A stretch of 64,000 bases of DNA from Aurantimonas sp036549475. Its GTDB lineage: Bacteria; Pseudomonadota; Alphaproteobacteria; Rhizobiales; Rhizobiaceae. Positions 54,297-62,365 of this stretch are shown piece after piece; within the stretch, counting starts at the first letter, position 1; the number at the start of each line of letters is the position of its first letter. The notes under the pieces were generated by a model. It saw only the letters and a program-made list of their open reading frames with translations, made no database searches and was not told the origin of the DNA. A program made the translations under genes and the position numbers. Location of the stretch: positions 29,932-93,931 of the forward strand of contig NZ_JAZHLI010000012.1 in assembly GCF_036549475.1 (NCBI RefSeq), in the 5' to 3' direction.

Positions 54297-54866
54297 ATGA
54301 AATTCACCCTCGACCAGAACTGCCTGATCGCTCTCGAACGGAATGAGCCTACAGCGGCCGCTATCCGTGCTCTGGCAGAGGCGCATGACAAGAAGCGCAT
54401 TCAAGTCGCCGTGCTCGGCATTTCGGCTTCAGAGCGGCAACTGGGCGGGGGATACCTCGACAACATCGGCGCCTTCCGCGCGTATCTCTTGGAGCTCGGA
54501 CTCCAGGGGTTGGATATCTACAAGCCCGTCGGGATCTGGGGTGTGACGTTCTATGACTGGTCCCACTGCGCGAGCGCGGAAGACGAGCCGCAGATGAGGG
54601 CGATCCACGAAGTCATGTTCAGGTCGGAATACGACTGGGCTGATGTCGCGGCGCGCACCGGGGAGCATGTCGAAAGCACCGATGGGGACGGCTACCGCCT
54701 ATGGCGAAATCGCCGCTGCGACGTCCAGGGTCTGCACTCCCACATCAGGAACGGCGCCGACGTCTTCGTTACGAGTGATTGGCATTTTCACGGTAAAGCT
54801 GCACCTCTGATTGGCTTAGGAGCAAAGCGGATAGCGACGCCTGATGAAGCAGCGGCGTTGGTCTGA
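54297..54866 (+). CDS. PIN-like hypothetical protein
   Basis: 189 residues. The N-terminus FTLDQNCLIALERNE and the C-terminal DVFVTSDWHFHGKA carry the paired acidic residues of PIN-like nucleases. The middle is unlike VapC. No antitoxin gene is adjacent. It opens the + strand cargo block of the element. It could be a defence or toxin protein, though this is inference. Confidence 0.68.
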   Translation: MKFTLDQNCLIALERNEPTAAAIRALAEAHDKKRIQVAVLGISASERQLGGGYLDNIGAFRAYLLELGLQGLDIYKPVGIWGVTFYDWSHCASAEDEPQMRAIHEVMFRSEYDWADVAARTGEHVESTDGDGYRLWRNRRCDVQGLHSHIRNGADVFVTSDWHFHGKAAPLIGLGAKRIATPDEAAALV

Positions 54867-55008
54867 TCAGCACGAGGCTGGTGGATGACTGGAACTGGCC
54901 CGCTCCTTCCGCGCCTCTCCTAGCCCGTATGGGTATCTGAGGCACCGGAGAGCGTAGGGATCGGCCCTGCTATGCCTACTCAGCCACAGGCATGGTCGCG
55001 CACGACGC

Positions 55009-55728
55009 TTGATCCATCACACCGACAACGAGGCATGCGAGTTGGACCCCACCCAGTTGATCTTCACCGCGACGACCTGGATCGTTCCAATTCTCACGGC
55101 GATCACGCTGCACGAGGCTGCGCATGCCTACAGTGCGTGGCGCCTTGGGGACGATACCGCCTTCAGGCTCGGCCGGGTGACGTTCAACCCCATCCGGCAC
55201 GTCGATCCCTTCGGCACGATCATCGTTCCCGGGTTACTGCTCCTCACCGGCGCACCGTTCCTGTTCGGCTGGGCGAAGCCGGTACCGGTGGCCGTGGGGC
55301 GGCTCGGCAATCCACGTCGCGATATGGCGCTGGTAGCCTTCGCGGGCCCGCTGATGAACGTCGGCCTGGCGATCGTGTCGGCGCTCCTGTTGCGGGCCGT
55401 ACCGCTGTTTCCCGAAGCGGCGGCGCCGTGGATCGTTCAGACGCTCTACCAGTCGATATTGCTCAATCTGGTGCTGGCGATTTTCAACATGCTCCCGCTG
55501 CCGCCACTCGACGGTAGCCGCATCCTCGCAAGTCTCCTTCCGGCTGGGCTGGCGCGTCACTACGCCCGGCTGGATCGCTTCGGTTTCCTCATCCTGATCG
55601 GGATCATCTTCCTCCTGCCAATGCTTGGGCGGCAGGTAGGGCTGGATCTGAACCTATTCCGGTGGCTGGTCGGCGTCCCGCTGGCGTGGCTGACGCCGTT
55701 CTTCCTGACATTGGCCGGAGGCGGATAG
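55009..55728 (+). CDS. Site-2 protease family protein (M50 metalloprotease)
   Basis: 239 residues, TTG start with weak context. The zinc motif TLHEAAHAYSAW (HExxH) lies near residue 34, followed by GRVTFNPIRHVDPFGTI; the second metal region is NMLPLPPLDGSRIL (about 160-173). Six hydrophobic segments are visible. It belongs to the short YwhC-type S2P group, found on chromosomes and rarely on phages. It cleaves unknown membrane substrates. Upstream homologue could be chromosomal. Confidence 0.9.
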   Translation: MIHHTDNEACELDPTQLIFTATTWIVPILTAITLHEAAHAYSAWRLGDDTAFRLGRVTFNPIRHVDPFGTIIVPGLLLLTGAPFLFGWAKPVPVAVGRLGNPRRDMALVAFAGPLMNVGLAIVSALLLRAVPLFPEAAAPWIVQTLYQSILLNLVLAIFNMLPLPPLDGSRILASLLPAGLARHYARLDRFGFLILIGIIFLLPMLGRQVGLDLNLFRWLVGVPLAWLTPFFLTLAGGG

Positions 55729-55897
55729 ACTGCACGACCAAACGCGCCAATGAGCATCCGGTCTCTCGGCCTATGGAGCTATGGCCTTTCAGCAGCGGAG
55801 GCACTCTTGCGGGCTTCGAAAGGATGATTCATCTAGGAACGCTCGCCTCTACCTCTCGTTCTCTTCAGCAGTTGAAGATAATGGGAGGAATCCGACG

Positions 55898-56524
55898 ATG
55901 AAACGCATGTCTCTTCTCTTGGCGAGCGCTGCGCTCGTCACCCTGCCCATCAGTGCCGCATCCGCCGATTGTCGCGAAGAAATCGCCTTGCTCGGCGGGT
56001 CAGACGTGACGGCGTCGATTGGTTCTGCGGACACGGCTGCATCTGGCACAGCAGACGGAAAGACCACAAACTTCGAAACCGGCGCCGGGTTGGACACCGG
56101 CCCGGCAGAGGTCAGCAAGGACGGCAGCATGGCACCGCTAGAAAGCAAGGCTGATGCGTCGACCGACATGGAGACCAGTGGCGCAACCGGCGCTCAGGCT
56201 ACAACGTCCACCGGTTCCGGCCAGTCCGGTACCAGCGACACGCAGACCGCCGGCGAGGTCAGCAAGGACGGCTCCGCCATGCCTATGGACTCCGGCAGCG
56301 ACACTGCGATGTCTGGCCAGGACGGCCAGGCGCAGCAGGACGGTGCGCAGACGGCGGCGAGCGCTGCAGCTGGCAGTGGCGACACTTCGGCAAGCTCGTC
56401 CATGACGGCTGACGCGTCGCAGGACGACAGCCCACTGGCTCGGGCCGAACTGGCGCTGGCCGCGGGCGACGAGGAAGCCTGTATGGCTGCCATCGAGGAG
56501 GCGAAAGCTGCCAAGACGCAGTAG
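55898..56524 (+). CDS. Exported acidic, Ser/Thr/Asp-rich low-complexity protein
   Basis: 208 residues from the ATG at 55898, with GGGAGGAA upstream. A signal peptide (LLLASAALVTLPISAASA) leads to a region of Ala, Ser, Thr, Asp, Gly and Gln. The motif EVSKDGS occurs twice (about residues 68 and 114), each followed by a short Met/Pro/Asp-Ser stretch. A paired Cys at the two ends (near residues 23 and 199) brackets the low-complexity part. The final ~40 residues look helical. Function unknown. A terminator lies 25 bp downstream. Confidence 0.78.
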   Translation: MKRMSLLLASAALVTLPISAASADCREEIALLGGSDVTASIGSADTAASGTADGKTTNFETGAGLDTGPAEVSKDGSMAPLESKADASTDMETSGATGAQATTSTGSGQSGTSDTQTAGEVSKDGSAMPMDSGSDTAMSGQDGQAQQDGAQTAASAAAGSGDTSASSSMTADASQDDSPLARAELALAAGDEEACMAAIEEAKAAKTQ

Positions 56525-56548
56525 TCGCCCAACCCACTGAGATCGACG

Positions 56549-56580
56549 AAGGGCGCCTGCTTGTTGCCGGCGCCCTTTTT
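56549..56580 (+). terminator. Intrinsic terminator of the cargo block
   Basis: AAGGGCGCC (56549-56557) pairs with GGCGCCCTT (56569-56577), loop of 11, and five T follow on the + strand. Confidence 0.85.
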
Positions 56581-56769
56581 CATATCACCGTCAGGCCGCG
56601 GAGTTTCGCGATCTTCGTCAGAATGGAAGGGTGGATGGGACGCGACTGAACGTGGTTACGCCGCGTCCTCCTGTCCTCTGGACCACAGGGGCTTTGCCCC
56701 CGTACCCCCACCAGGGCATTTGGCCCTGGACCCCATGGCTGTCCGCTTCGCGTCCATCCCGCTCAAGAG

Positions 56770-57063
56770 TCAGGCTGCATCGTTCGGCCAGCCCTGACGA
56801 TAGGTCGTGAGGAAGATCACTTCGTGAGAGACGGCGGCCGTGTACCATTCGACCTCAGCGGCAATCTGCTTGGGGGAATGGCCGGTTGCCTTCAGGTCGG
56901 CACGAAGACGGCGGATGTGGCTGCGCCAGTACGTCCGGCCGGCGTCGACGTCACGATCGGCCAGGGCGCGTGCGGTTGCGCTGACGAAGCCCTTCCGCCG
57001 CGCGAGCGGGAACGGGACGATCTCGGCGGGTCCGCGGCGTTCGGTGAACAGGTCAAACTGCAT
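56770..57063 (-). CDS. DUF6074 family protein
   Basis: 97 residues from the ATG at 57063. The start MQFDLF and the block IVPFPLARRKGFVSATARAL, then a C-terminal VSHEVIFLTTY, match DUF6074, a small family found in rhizobial prophages. It overlaps the upstream gene by 11 nt in the early operon. Function unknown. Confidence 0.8.
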   Translation of the reverse strand: MQFDLFTERRGPAEIVPFPLARRKGFVSATARALADRDVDAGRTYWRSHIRRLRADLKATGHSPKQIAAEVEWYTAAVSHEVIFLTTYRQGWPNDAA

Positions 57064-57688
57064 CGTCGGCCTCCTGAGCTCCTTCAAGGGTATCTTCAAG
57101 GGTGGCGGGGCCACGGTGTCCCCCCTGGTCAGTTTCACCAGCGGGGCCACGGTGTCCCCCTTCGTCCCACTCTTCAATGGCACCGGAGAAGGCACTCGGA
57201 ACAGCCAGACGGATGGTTCTCTTAGTGACGATCCGACCGCCCCGCTGCTTGCGCCATCCGAGATCGACGAGGAGGAGGCCCAAGCGTTGATAGGCGCCGA
57301 CCTCTCGTTTCATGGTGCTCTCGTCGCATCCTCCGGCCCGGCGCGCGAGCGTCTCGTTGGTGGGCCAAAGCTCGCCTGATTGCCAGTTGATGAACCGCTC
57401 GATGAGGGCGATCAGGCGGAAGCTCTGCCGCTCCTCGTGAAGCACCTGCATCGCAATCTGGTGCCATGCATCGAAAAGCTCACGACGCGCTTTCGTCTCG
57501 GTGGGCCACCGGAGAGGCACGCTCTGGCGCTGGGCAATGAGACGACGGCGGCCATGCCGTGGCGCCTCGCTTGCTCGACCAGATCCGGAGGGGACGAAGG
57601 CCGCCGGCGCTGCCCCCGCAGGTTTCGCCACCACGCCCTTCAAAGGCACCTCCGGCGCCGGGTGGCGGCTTCGCTGATCGCCGCGCAT
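57053..57688 (-). CDS. Replication-initiator-like winged-helix protein
   Basis: 211 residues; an alternative GTG at 57634 lies close after the upstream stop and would remove the overlap. The core, LFDAWHQIAMQVLHEERQSF then LIERFINWQSGELWPTNETLARRAGGCDESTMKREVGAYQRLGLL, contains a winged helix. Near the C-terminus GGHRGPAGETDQGGHRGPA repeats a five-residue GGHRG unit. It probably binds element DNA, as a replication or regulatory protein. Confidence 0.75.
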   Translation of the reverse strand: MRGDQRSRHPAPEVPLKGVVAKPAGAAPAAFVPSGSGRASEAPRHGRRRLIAQRQSVPLRWPTETKARRELFDAWHQIAMQVLHEERQSFRLIALIERFINWQSGELWPTNETLARRAGGCDESTMKREVGAYQRLGLLLVDLGWRKQRGGRIVTKRTIRLAVPSAFSGAIEEWDEGGHRGPAGETDQGGHRGPATLEDTLEGAQEADDAV

Positions 57689-57843
57689 GCATCGACAGTG
57701 GAAAGACCGAACCTGCGCCGCAGCGCCGGAATGATAGGTGACGGGGGATGATCTTCGGAAGCAAGCCAGGCGGCCGCCTCGTCGATCGCGGCCGTGCTCT
57801 CATGGCAGTGGCCGGTGCTGCCGCCGACGGGGATGGTGCTCAT
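57640..57843 (-). CDS. Small phage protein with UBA-like end
   Basis: 67 residues. PIIPALRRRFGLSTVDACAAISEA is a compact helical motif that I have seen in other small rhizobial prophage proteins. The long overlap with the next gene (49 nt) is reduced if the latter starts at the GTG. Confidence 0.68.
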   Translation of the reverse strand: MSTIPVGGSTGHCHESTAAIDEAAAWLASEDHPPSPIIPALRRRFGLSTVDACAAISEAATRRRRCL

Positions 57844-58073
57844 GCATCACCTCCGATCGCCTTGCGGATGATCTCGCCGTCGATTGTGCGCTCGACCTTT
57901 TGCCACCACGATTCGGTCTTCGCCTCGTCGGCGATCAGCCAGGCTTCGGTCGCGACGGAGACCGGCACGCCCATCAGCACCAAGGCTTTCCAGCCATCCT
58001 CGCCTCGAGCCATGGCTTCGGCAGCGATCTTCGCGAGTTCGTCGAGGATCTCCTTTCGAGTTTGATCGCTCAT
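57840..58073 (-). CDS. Hypothetical early phage protein
   Basis: 77 residues from the ATG at 58073. Helical; DELAKIAAEAMARGEDGWKALVLMGVPVSVATEAWLI. 4-nt overlap at both ends with its neighbours. Function unknown. Confidence 0.7.
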   Translation of the reverse strand: MSDQTRKEILDELAKIAAEAMARGEDGWKALVLMGVPVSVATEAWLIADEAKTESWWQKVERTIDGEIIRKAIGGDA

Positions 58074-58609
58074 GCCGATCCTCCGATCTGCGCTTTTACG
58101 TCGTCGACCGTGAGCGCCGGCATCAGGGCGTCTGCCGATGGCATGGATTCGAGGAAGGTTCGGGCATTGTCGGTCGTCAGACCGCCGACCATGATCTTCT
58201 CTTGGATCTCGACTGATCGCCGCTCGATGGCGGCGCGTGCCGTCTTCTCTGCCGCCTCGATCTGACGGGTGGCCACACGACGCATTTCGATGCGCTGATC
58301 CTTCGCGGCGTTTCGGCGGCGGCCATACCATCCGCACTGCAGTGAGGGTGCGAAGTCGCGGGGGATGCCGAGCCGCTCGCATTCTGCAGCAATGGCTTCC
58401 TGCGCTTCCTTCACCTTGGCGTTGGCCGCATCCACGGCTTCCAGCCACACCTCGTTTTCGTCGAAGGAGTAGAGACGATCCATCTGCGTCTCGAATTCCG
58501 AAAGGAGGTGCGCGGCACGTTCCTTCACCTCCGACTTCGCTACGCGCTCACGCTGGCGAGCAATCTTGATGAGGGTTTCCCGATCGGCACGGGTCATGGT
58601 GTCCGTCAT
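58070..58609 (-). CDS. Hypothetical early phage protein, coiled-coil
   Basis: 179 residues from the ATG at 58609. Helical coiled-coil character throughout (KEAQEAIAAECERLGIPRDFAP, QIEAAEKTARAAIERRSVEIQEKIM). The overlap with each neighbour is 4 nt. Function unknown. Confidence 0.72.
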   Translation of the reverse strand: MTDTMTRADRETLIKIARQRERVAKSEVKERAAHLLSEFETQMDRLYSFDENEVWLEAVDAANAKVKEAQEAIAAECERLGIPRDFAPSLQCGWYGRRRNAAKDQRIEMRRVATRQIEAAEKTARAAIERRSVEIQEKIMVGGLTTDNARTFLESMPSADALMPALTVDDVKAQIGGSA

Positions 58610-58851
58610 TGGGCCGGCTCCTCTTCGGAGCGGTCGATGATCCGGCATCCCACGTCTCGGGCCCAGGCTACGGCGGCCTCGTCGGCCTTCGCTCTGTCGG
58701 TGCCGGCATAGTCGTGAATGATGCCGCCATCCTCATCGACGAAATCGACCATGTGGATCCATCGTCCGATCATCTGGCGGTCAGTTCCTCCGGTGCAGCG
58801 ACCGGACGAGATCAGGACGTGAGCCGGGTTGAAAGCGACGACGTTGCTCAT
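58606..58851 (-). CDS. Hypothetical early phage protein
   Basis: 81 residues from the ATG at 58851. A small mixed fold (NPAHVLISSGRC, WIHMVDFVDEDGGIIHDYAG). In the overlap chain. Function unknown. Confidence 0.7.
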   Translation of the reverse strand: MSNVVAFNPAHVLISSGRCTGGTDRQMIGRWIHMVDFVDEDGGIIHDYAGTDRAKADEAAVAWARDVGCRIIDRSEEEPAQ

Positions 58852-59045
58852 GCGCTCCTCCCCTCGGCTGCAGCGATCTTCGCCTCGATCCATGCCTGGA
58901 CGGCATCCTCCGACCAGCCGACACAGCGTGAAGTGATCGATATCGAGCGGGGGAACCGGCCGGCGCTGATCTCGGCATAAAGCGTCCGACGGGTCAGCCC
59001 CGTCCGATCCAGGACCGCGTCGATGCGGAGCATGCGGTTTGCCAT
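58848..59045 (-). CDS. AlpA-family DNA-binding protein
   Basis: 65 residues from the ATG at 59045. RIDAVLDRTGLTRRTLYAEISAGRFPRSISI is the AlpA/MerR-like HTH of phage regulators and excisionases. Together with the HTH at 60502-60690, it is one of two candidate excisionases. Function as activator or excisionase is not decidable. Confidence 0.88.
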   Translation of the reverse strand: MANRMLRIDAVLDRTGLTRRTLYAEISAGRFPRSISITSRCVGWSEDAVQAWIEAKIAAAEGRSA

Positions 59046-59101
59046 GCAGGCACCTCGGCTTCGCGTTCGTTGATGAGGGATGGCGAGCGGGAGGAGGACG
59101 T

Positions 59102-59656
59102 TCATGCTGCGGCCCTCTCTTCCAGGAAGGTGGCCACGGCCGCCAAGACGTTTTCGATCAGAGCGGGCTGGTAGCCGCAGCCCGAACATTCCTGCCGGAC
59201 GAGACGGACTGCCTCGATCGCGCCGGCATCGGTCGTGGGTACGGGCGGCGCCGTACAGAACTGCTCATAGAAAGCGTGCCACGTGGCGACGGCCAGAGCT
59301 TCGTTCTCATCGTCTGGCAGATCACCGGCGGCGTTGTGGGCGGCCACGCCCTTCCGGTACTCATTGACCAGTGCCAGCATCGGGTCCTGGTCCCGCGCGG
59401 CATAGTCCCGCAGAACAGCGGCGTTCCAGCCCTCGGACCAAACGGTGGCGACCTTCTTGCTAGCGTCCCACACCTCTCCGATCAGGTGGACGAAGCAGTC
59501 CTTCTGCTCCTCGGAGAGCACATAGCCGTTTTCGACCAGCGTCAGTTCGCAGAGACACTGAAGGGCATTCGCCCGGTCCTTGGCTTCGAAGATCGGCGTC
59601 TCGATCTCGCCCATGGCGTCAGCGAACGTCTCGCCGCGAGTGGTGGTGCCGGTCAT
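59102..59656 (-). CDS. Hypothetical early phage protein
   Basis: 184 residues, mostly helical, three to four blocks (ALQCLCELTLVENGYVLSEEQKDCFVHL, GWNAAVLRDYAARDQDPMLAL). 56 bp separate it from the AlpA gene. It overlaps the upstream gene by 4 nt. Function unknown. Confidence 0.7.
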   Translation of the reverse strand: MTGTTTRGETFADAMGEIETPIFEAKDRANALQCLCELTLVENGYVLSEEQKDCFVHLIGEVWDASKKVATVWSEGWNAAVLRDYAARDQDPMLALVNEYRKGVAAHNAAGDLPDDENEALAVATWHAFYEQFCTAPPVPTTDAGAIEAVRLVRQECSGCGYQPALIENVLAAVATFLEERAAA

Positions 59657-59991
59657 GACGCCCTCCGCATAGCGAAGGTAAGATGATTAGCATCTTCCCA
59701 CTGGGCCAACGCGGCTTTGAACAGCGTCTCGGTCTGGTAGACCGCCCACGTCAGGGCTTCGGCCCGGTTGTCGTCGATCGTGACGGCACGCCCTCCAGGA
59801 ACAGCGTGGTAGTCAGTAATGCTGTCCTCGGCGAGAAGCGCGGCGATGCGCGCCATGTTCATCGCTTCGTTCTGGGGAGCCTCCAGCCTTCCGACGGCAT
59901 CGGTAAGCTGACCGAGGGAAGGCGCTCCGCGATCGGCTGGCGCGTTCCCGCCGGTGGTGCTATGTGTATGGACGTTCATGTCCTGATCCAT
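59653..59991 (-). CDS. Hypothetical early phage protein
   Basis: 112 residues from the ATG at 59991; starts at 59979 and, through a low-complexity extension, at 60183 are also in frame. The C-terminal half, NMARIAALLAEDSITDYHAVPGGRAVTIDDNRAEALTWAVYQTETLF, is well-formed. If 60183 were used, the small gene at 60063-60188 would overlap it entirely. Confidence 0.62.
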   Translation of the reverse strand: MDQDMNVHTHSTTGGNAPADRGAPSLGQLTDAVGRLEAPQNEAMNMARIAALLAEDSITDYHAVPGGRAVTIDDNRAEALTWAVYQTETLFKAALAQWEDANHLTFAMRRAS

Positions 59992-60062
59992 TTCCTGGTG
60001 GGTTGAACCGTGGTCCGGGGAGGTTGCAGCCTCTGCCGGGCCGTTTGCTTTCTGAGAGGGCG

Positions 60063-60188
60063 TCAAAGGATCGCCCTCCGATCCTGCGAGCGCCGGACGA
60101 CTGAGCTTGTCCGGGCTTTCGCCTTGCCGATGACGCGCCGAGCGCGCCACGCCCAGAACCGGGCCTGGAGCCGATAGAGCCATCTCAC
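60063..60188 (-). CDS. 41-residue basic protein hidden in the early operon
   Basis: GTG start overlapping the upstream stop by 4 nt (GTGA), the same junction type as its neighbours. The product reads RWLYRLQARFWAWRARRVIGKAKARTSS..., an aromatic/Arg-rich helix unlike random antisense. It is too short for most gene finders. Function unknown. Confidence 0.55.
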   Translation of the reverse strand: MRWLYRLQARFWAWRARRVIGKAKARTSSVVRRSQDRRAIL

Positions 60189-60505
60189 GCCGACGCCTTC
60201 CGGGTGGCGGCCTGCAGCCGCATGGTCCAGTAGGTGATGCGATCGAGGACCGCTGACGCACCGTCGTGATAGGTGTTTCCGATCGGCTCGCCGGCAGCTT
60301 CAGAGATCGCCTCGGCGGTCTCGGCCGGCATGATGCTCTGATTGTTTTCCAGATTGAGACAGCACAGCCGGAGGGCTTTCCGTAGCGCCTGCGTGCCGCC
60401 CCCGATCTCGGCTTCGTTCGGCCATCCCACGAGGGCCCGGAAGCCATCCTCGATGCCACGGATGTCGCCGCGAGCGATGTCGTCTTCGATGTCGGTGACG
60501 TTCAT
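60185..60505 (-). CDS. Hypothetical early phage protein
   Basis: 106 residues from the ATG at 60505. DIEDDIARGDIRGIEDGFRALVGWPNEAEIGGG and a helical second half. It begins with a 4-nt overlap with the HTH gene. Function unknown. Confidence 0.7.
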   Translation of the reverse strand: MNVTDIEDDIARGDIRGIEDGFRALVGWPNEAEIGGGTQALRKALRLCCLNLENNQSIMPAETAEAISEAAGEPIGNTYHDGASAVLDRITYWTMRLQAATRKASA

Positions 60506-60690
60506 GCCGCGGTCTCCATGAAGAAGGCCCGCAGCTTGCCGCGCTCGGCGACGTACCGGGTGCCGATCTGCTTCACCGGCAATTCGCCCTTGGCGCACAT
60601 GTGATAGGTCGCCGCCTCGCTGCGGCCGATCATCTTTGCGATCGCTGCAACCCCCCAAACGAGATCGAGGGTTTCGGTGGTGGTGGTCAT
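60502..60690 (-). CDS. Helix-turn-helix excisionase-like protein
   Basis: 62 residues. VWGVAAIAKMIGRSEAATYHMCAKGELPVKQIGTRYVAE is the HTH_17 motif of excisionases and of early regulators. AAGGAAA precedes the ATG. It is the first gene of the early operon, next to the operator cluster, so it could be autoregulatory as well as control excision. Confidence 0.85.
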   Translation of the reverse strand: MTTTTETLDLVWGVAAIAKMIGRSEAATYHMCAKGELPVKQIGTRYVAERGKLRAFFMETAA

Positions 60691-60709
60691 TTTCCTTAAC
60701 TCCGTGTTA

Positions 60710-60772
60710 TTCTCACGGTGATACCGTTCTCACGGTGATAAAAATTAGTCAACCGTGTTTCTCACGGTGATA
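60710..60772. promoter_or_regulatory. Three-copy operator TTCTCACGGTGATA in the divergent control region
   Basis: Exact 14-bp copies start at 60710, 60727 and 60759, with 17 and 32 bp between starts. Each contains TCAC-N-GTGA dyad symmetry. On the minus strand, TTGACT near 60748 could be a -35 element for the early operon, overlapping the sites. The Arc-like gene lies 13 bp after the last copy. Confidence 0.78.
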
Positions 60773-60784
60773 GGAAATTGCGCG

Positions 60785-61126
60785 ATGGCGAAAACGGGGC
60801 GGCAGTCTTTCCAGCAAATGTTGCGCTTGCCGGATGATATGCGAGATCAGCTCAAAGCTGCGGCTGATGCGAACAATCGCTCGATGAACGCAGAAATTAT
60901 AGCTCGACTTGCAGAGAGCTTCGAGAGCAATGCTCGCTTGGTCGCAGCAGAGCACGAAGTCGAAAAGCTTCACCGAGACCTAGCTTATCAAACAGGCATG
61001 AAAGATAGTCTTCGAGAAGGTCTGCAGGTTTTCATTTCTCACGTCAGTAAGGCTGAGAAGGGCTCTCATATATCTATGGATGCTATTATGGACGAAATTT
61101 CCAAGACGCCGGCCAACCGGGAGTAG
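60785..61126 (+). CDS. Arc-type ribbon-helix-helix repressor
   Basis: 113 residues from the ATG at 60785. FQQMLRLPDDMRDQLKAAADANNRSMNAEIIARLAESF is a standard Arc domain. A helical C-terminal tail (about 55-113) could form a coiled coil. It is AT-rich relative to the element. Lying across the operator cluster from the early operon, it is the best candidate for the element's repressor, with binding to the TTCTCACGGTGATA copies expected. Confidence 0.85.
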   Translation: MAKTGRQSFQQMLRLPDDMRDQLKAAADANNRSMNAEIIARLAESFESNARLVAAEHEVEKLHRDLAYQTGMKDSLREGLQVFISHVSKAEKGSHISMDAIMDEISKTPANRE

Positions 61127-61130
61127 GCTT

Positions 61131-62306
61131 ATGTCCGTCCGCAAGCGCACCTGGACGACGAAGGGCGTCGAGCGATCGGCCTGGGTCGTCGATTACGTCG
61201 ACGGCGCCGGCAAGCGTCGGCTGAAGACCTTCGCGAAGAAGAAGGAGGCTGACGGGTTCTCGGCCACAGCGCATGTCGAGGTCCGAGAGGGAACCCACGT
61301 TGCCGATAGTGCAAGCGCCACGGTCGAGACCGCCGGCAAGCTGTGGATCGCCAGTGCGACGGCCGCCGGCTTGGAGAGATCGACGATCGCCAGCTACGAA
61401 CAGCACCTTCGCCTGCACATCATTCCCATCCTCGGTACGACGATGATCTCGGCGCTGACGATTCCCATGCTGCGGAGCTTCGAAGACGAGCTGCGCCAGA
61501 AGGGGCGCTCGGCCGCGATGACGAGGCGCGTCGTGGTCAGCCTCGGCACGATGCTCGCCGACGCTCAGGAGCGCGGCCTAGTTCGTCGCAATATCGTCCG
61601 CGATCTGCGGGGCAGGCGTGGGGGCAGGGACGAACGCCAGGAGAAGCGCCACAAGGGCCGTCTGAAGGTCGGCGTGGACATTCCGACGCGGGAAGAGGTC
61701 AAGGCGCTCGTGGACGCGGCTGATGGCCGGTGGCGGCCGTTCCTGCTCGTGGCGATCTTCTGCGGGCTGCGGGCGTCAGAGCTGCGAGGTCTGCGCTGGA
61801 CCGATGTCGACATGGCGAAGCGCGAAGTGCGCGTTCACCAGCGGGCCGACCGCTTCAACGAGATCGGCGCACCGAAGTCAGCATCCGGCGAGCGCACGAT
61901 CCCGGCGCCACCTATGGTCATCAACGCCCTGAAGGAATGGAAGCTGGCGTGCCCGGCAGGCGATCTCGACCTCGTGTTCCCGAACGGCGCAGGGAAGGTC
62001 GAAGAGCTGACGAACATCCTGCGCCGCGGATTGCGACCGACGTGGATTGCAGCCGGTGTGACGGTCCCTGGTGACGACGGCCAGGCGAAGGCCAAGTACG
62101 GCGGGATGCATTCGCTCCGCCACTTCTACGCCTCGTGGTGCATCAATCGAAAAGAGGAGGGCGGGCTCGGCCTGCCGGCCAAGCTTGTGCAGGAGCGCAT
62201 GGGGCACTCGACGATCGCACTCACGATGGACCGATATTCGCACCTCTTCCCGAACTACGATGACGGCTCGGAACTGGCCTCGGCCTCGGCTTGGATGACA
62301 GCCTGA
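61131..62306 (+). CDS. Tyrosine-type integrase
   Basis: 391 residues from the ATG at 61131. Catalytic residues: Arg in CGLRASELRGL (about 219), His-x-x-Arg in MHSLRHFYASW (about 330) and the Tyr with its upstream His in MGHSTIALTMDRYSHLF (about 363-378). The N-terminal part resembles an arm-binding domain followed by a SAM-like core-binding domain. The gene lies 60 bp before the attR core and points to it. It should catalyse integration in tRNA-Thr. Confidence 0.95.
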   Translation: MSVRKRTWTTKGVERSAWVVDYVDGAGKRRLKTFAKKKEADGFSATAHVEVREGTHVADSASATVETAGKLWIASATAAGLERSTIASYEQHLRLHIIPILGTTMISALTIPMLRSFEDELRQKGRSAAMTRRVVVSLGTMLADAQERGLVRRNIVRDLRGRRGGRDERQEKRHKGRLKVGVDIPTREEVKALVDAADGRWRPFLLVAIFCGLRASELRGLRWTDVDMAKREVRVHQRADRFNEIGAPKSASGERTIPAPPMVINALKEWKLACPAGDLDLVFPNGAGKVEELTNILRRGLRPTWIAAGVTVPGDDGQAKAKYGGMHSLRHFYASWCINRKEEGGLGLPAKLVQERMGHSTIALTMDRYSHLFPNYDDGSELASASAWMTA

Positions 62307-62327
62307 CGCGACATGGATGCGACATGG
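62306..62327. promoter_or_regulatory. Right arm-type sites: two direct GCGACATGG copies
   Basis: GCGACATGG at 62308-62316 and 62319-62327, immediately after the integrase stop. They match the direct pair at 42633-42653 in sequence and orientation, with one base less between. Their placement 39 bp from the attR core supports arm-site function. Confidence 0.65.
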
Positions 62328-62365
62328 GAGCTGAAACCCCTTACGTAGCAGGGGTCTCCAGCCAA

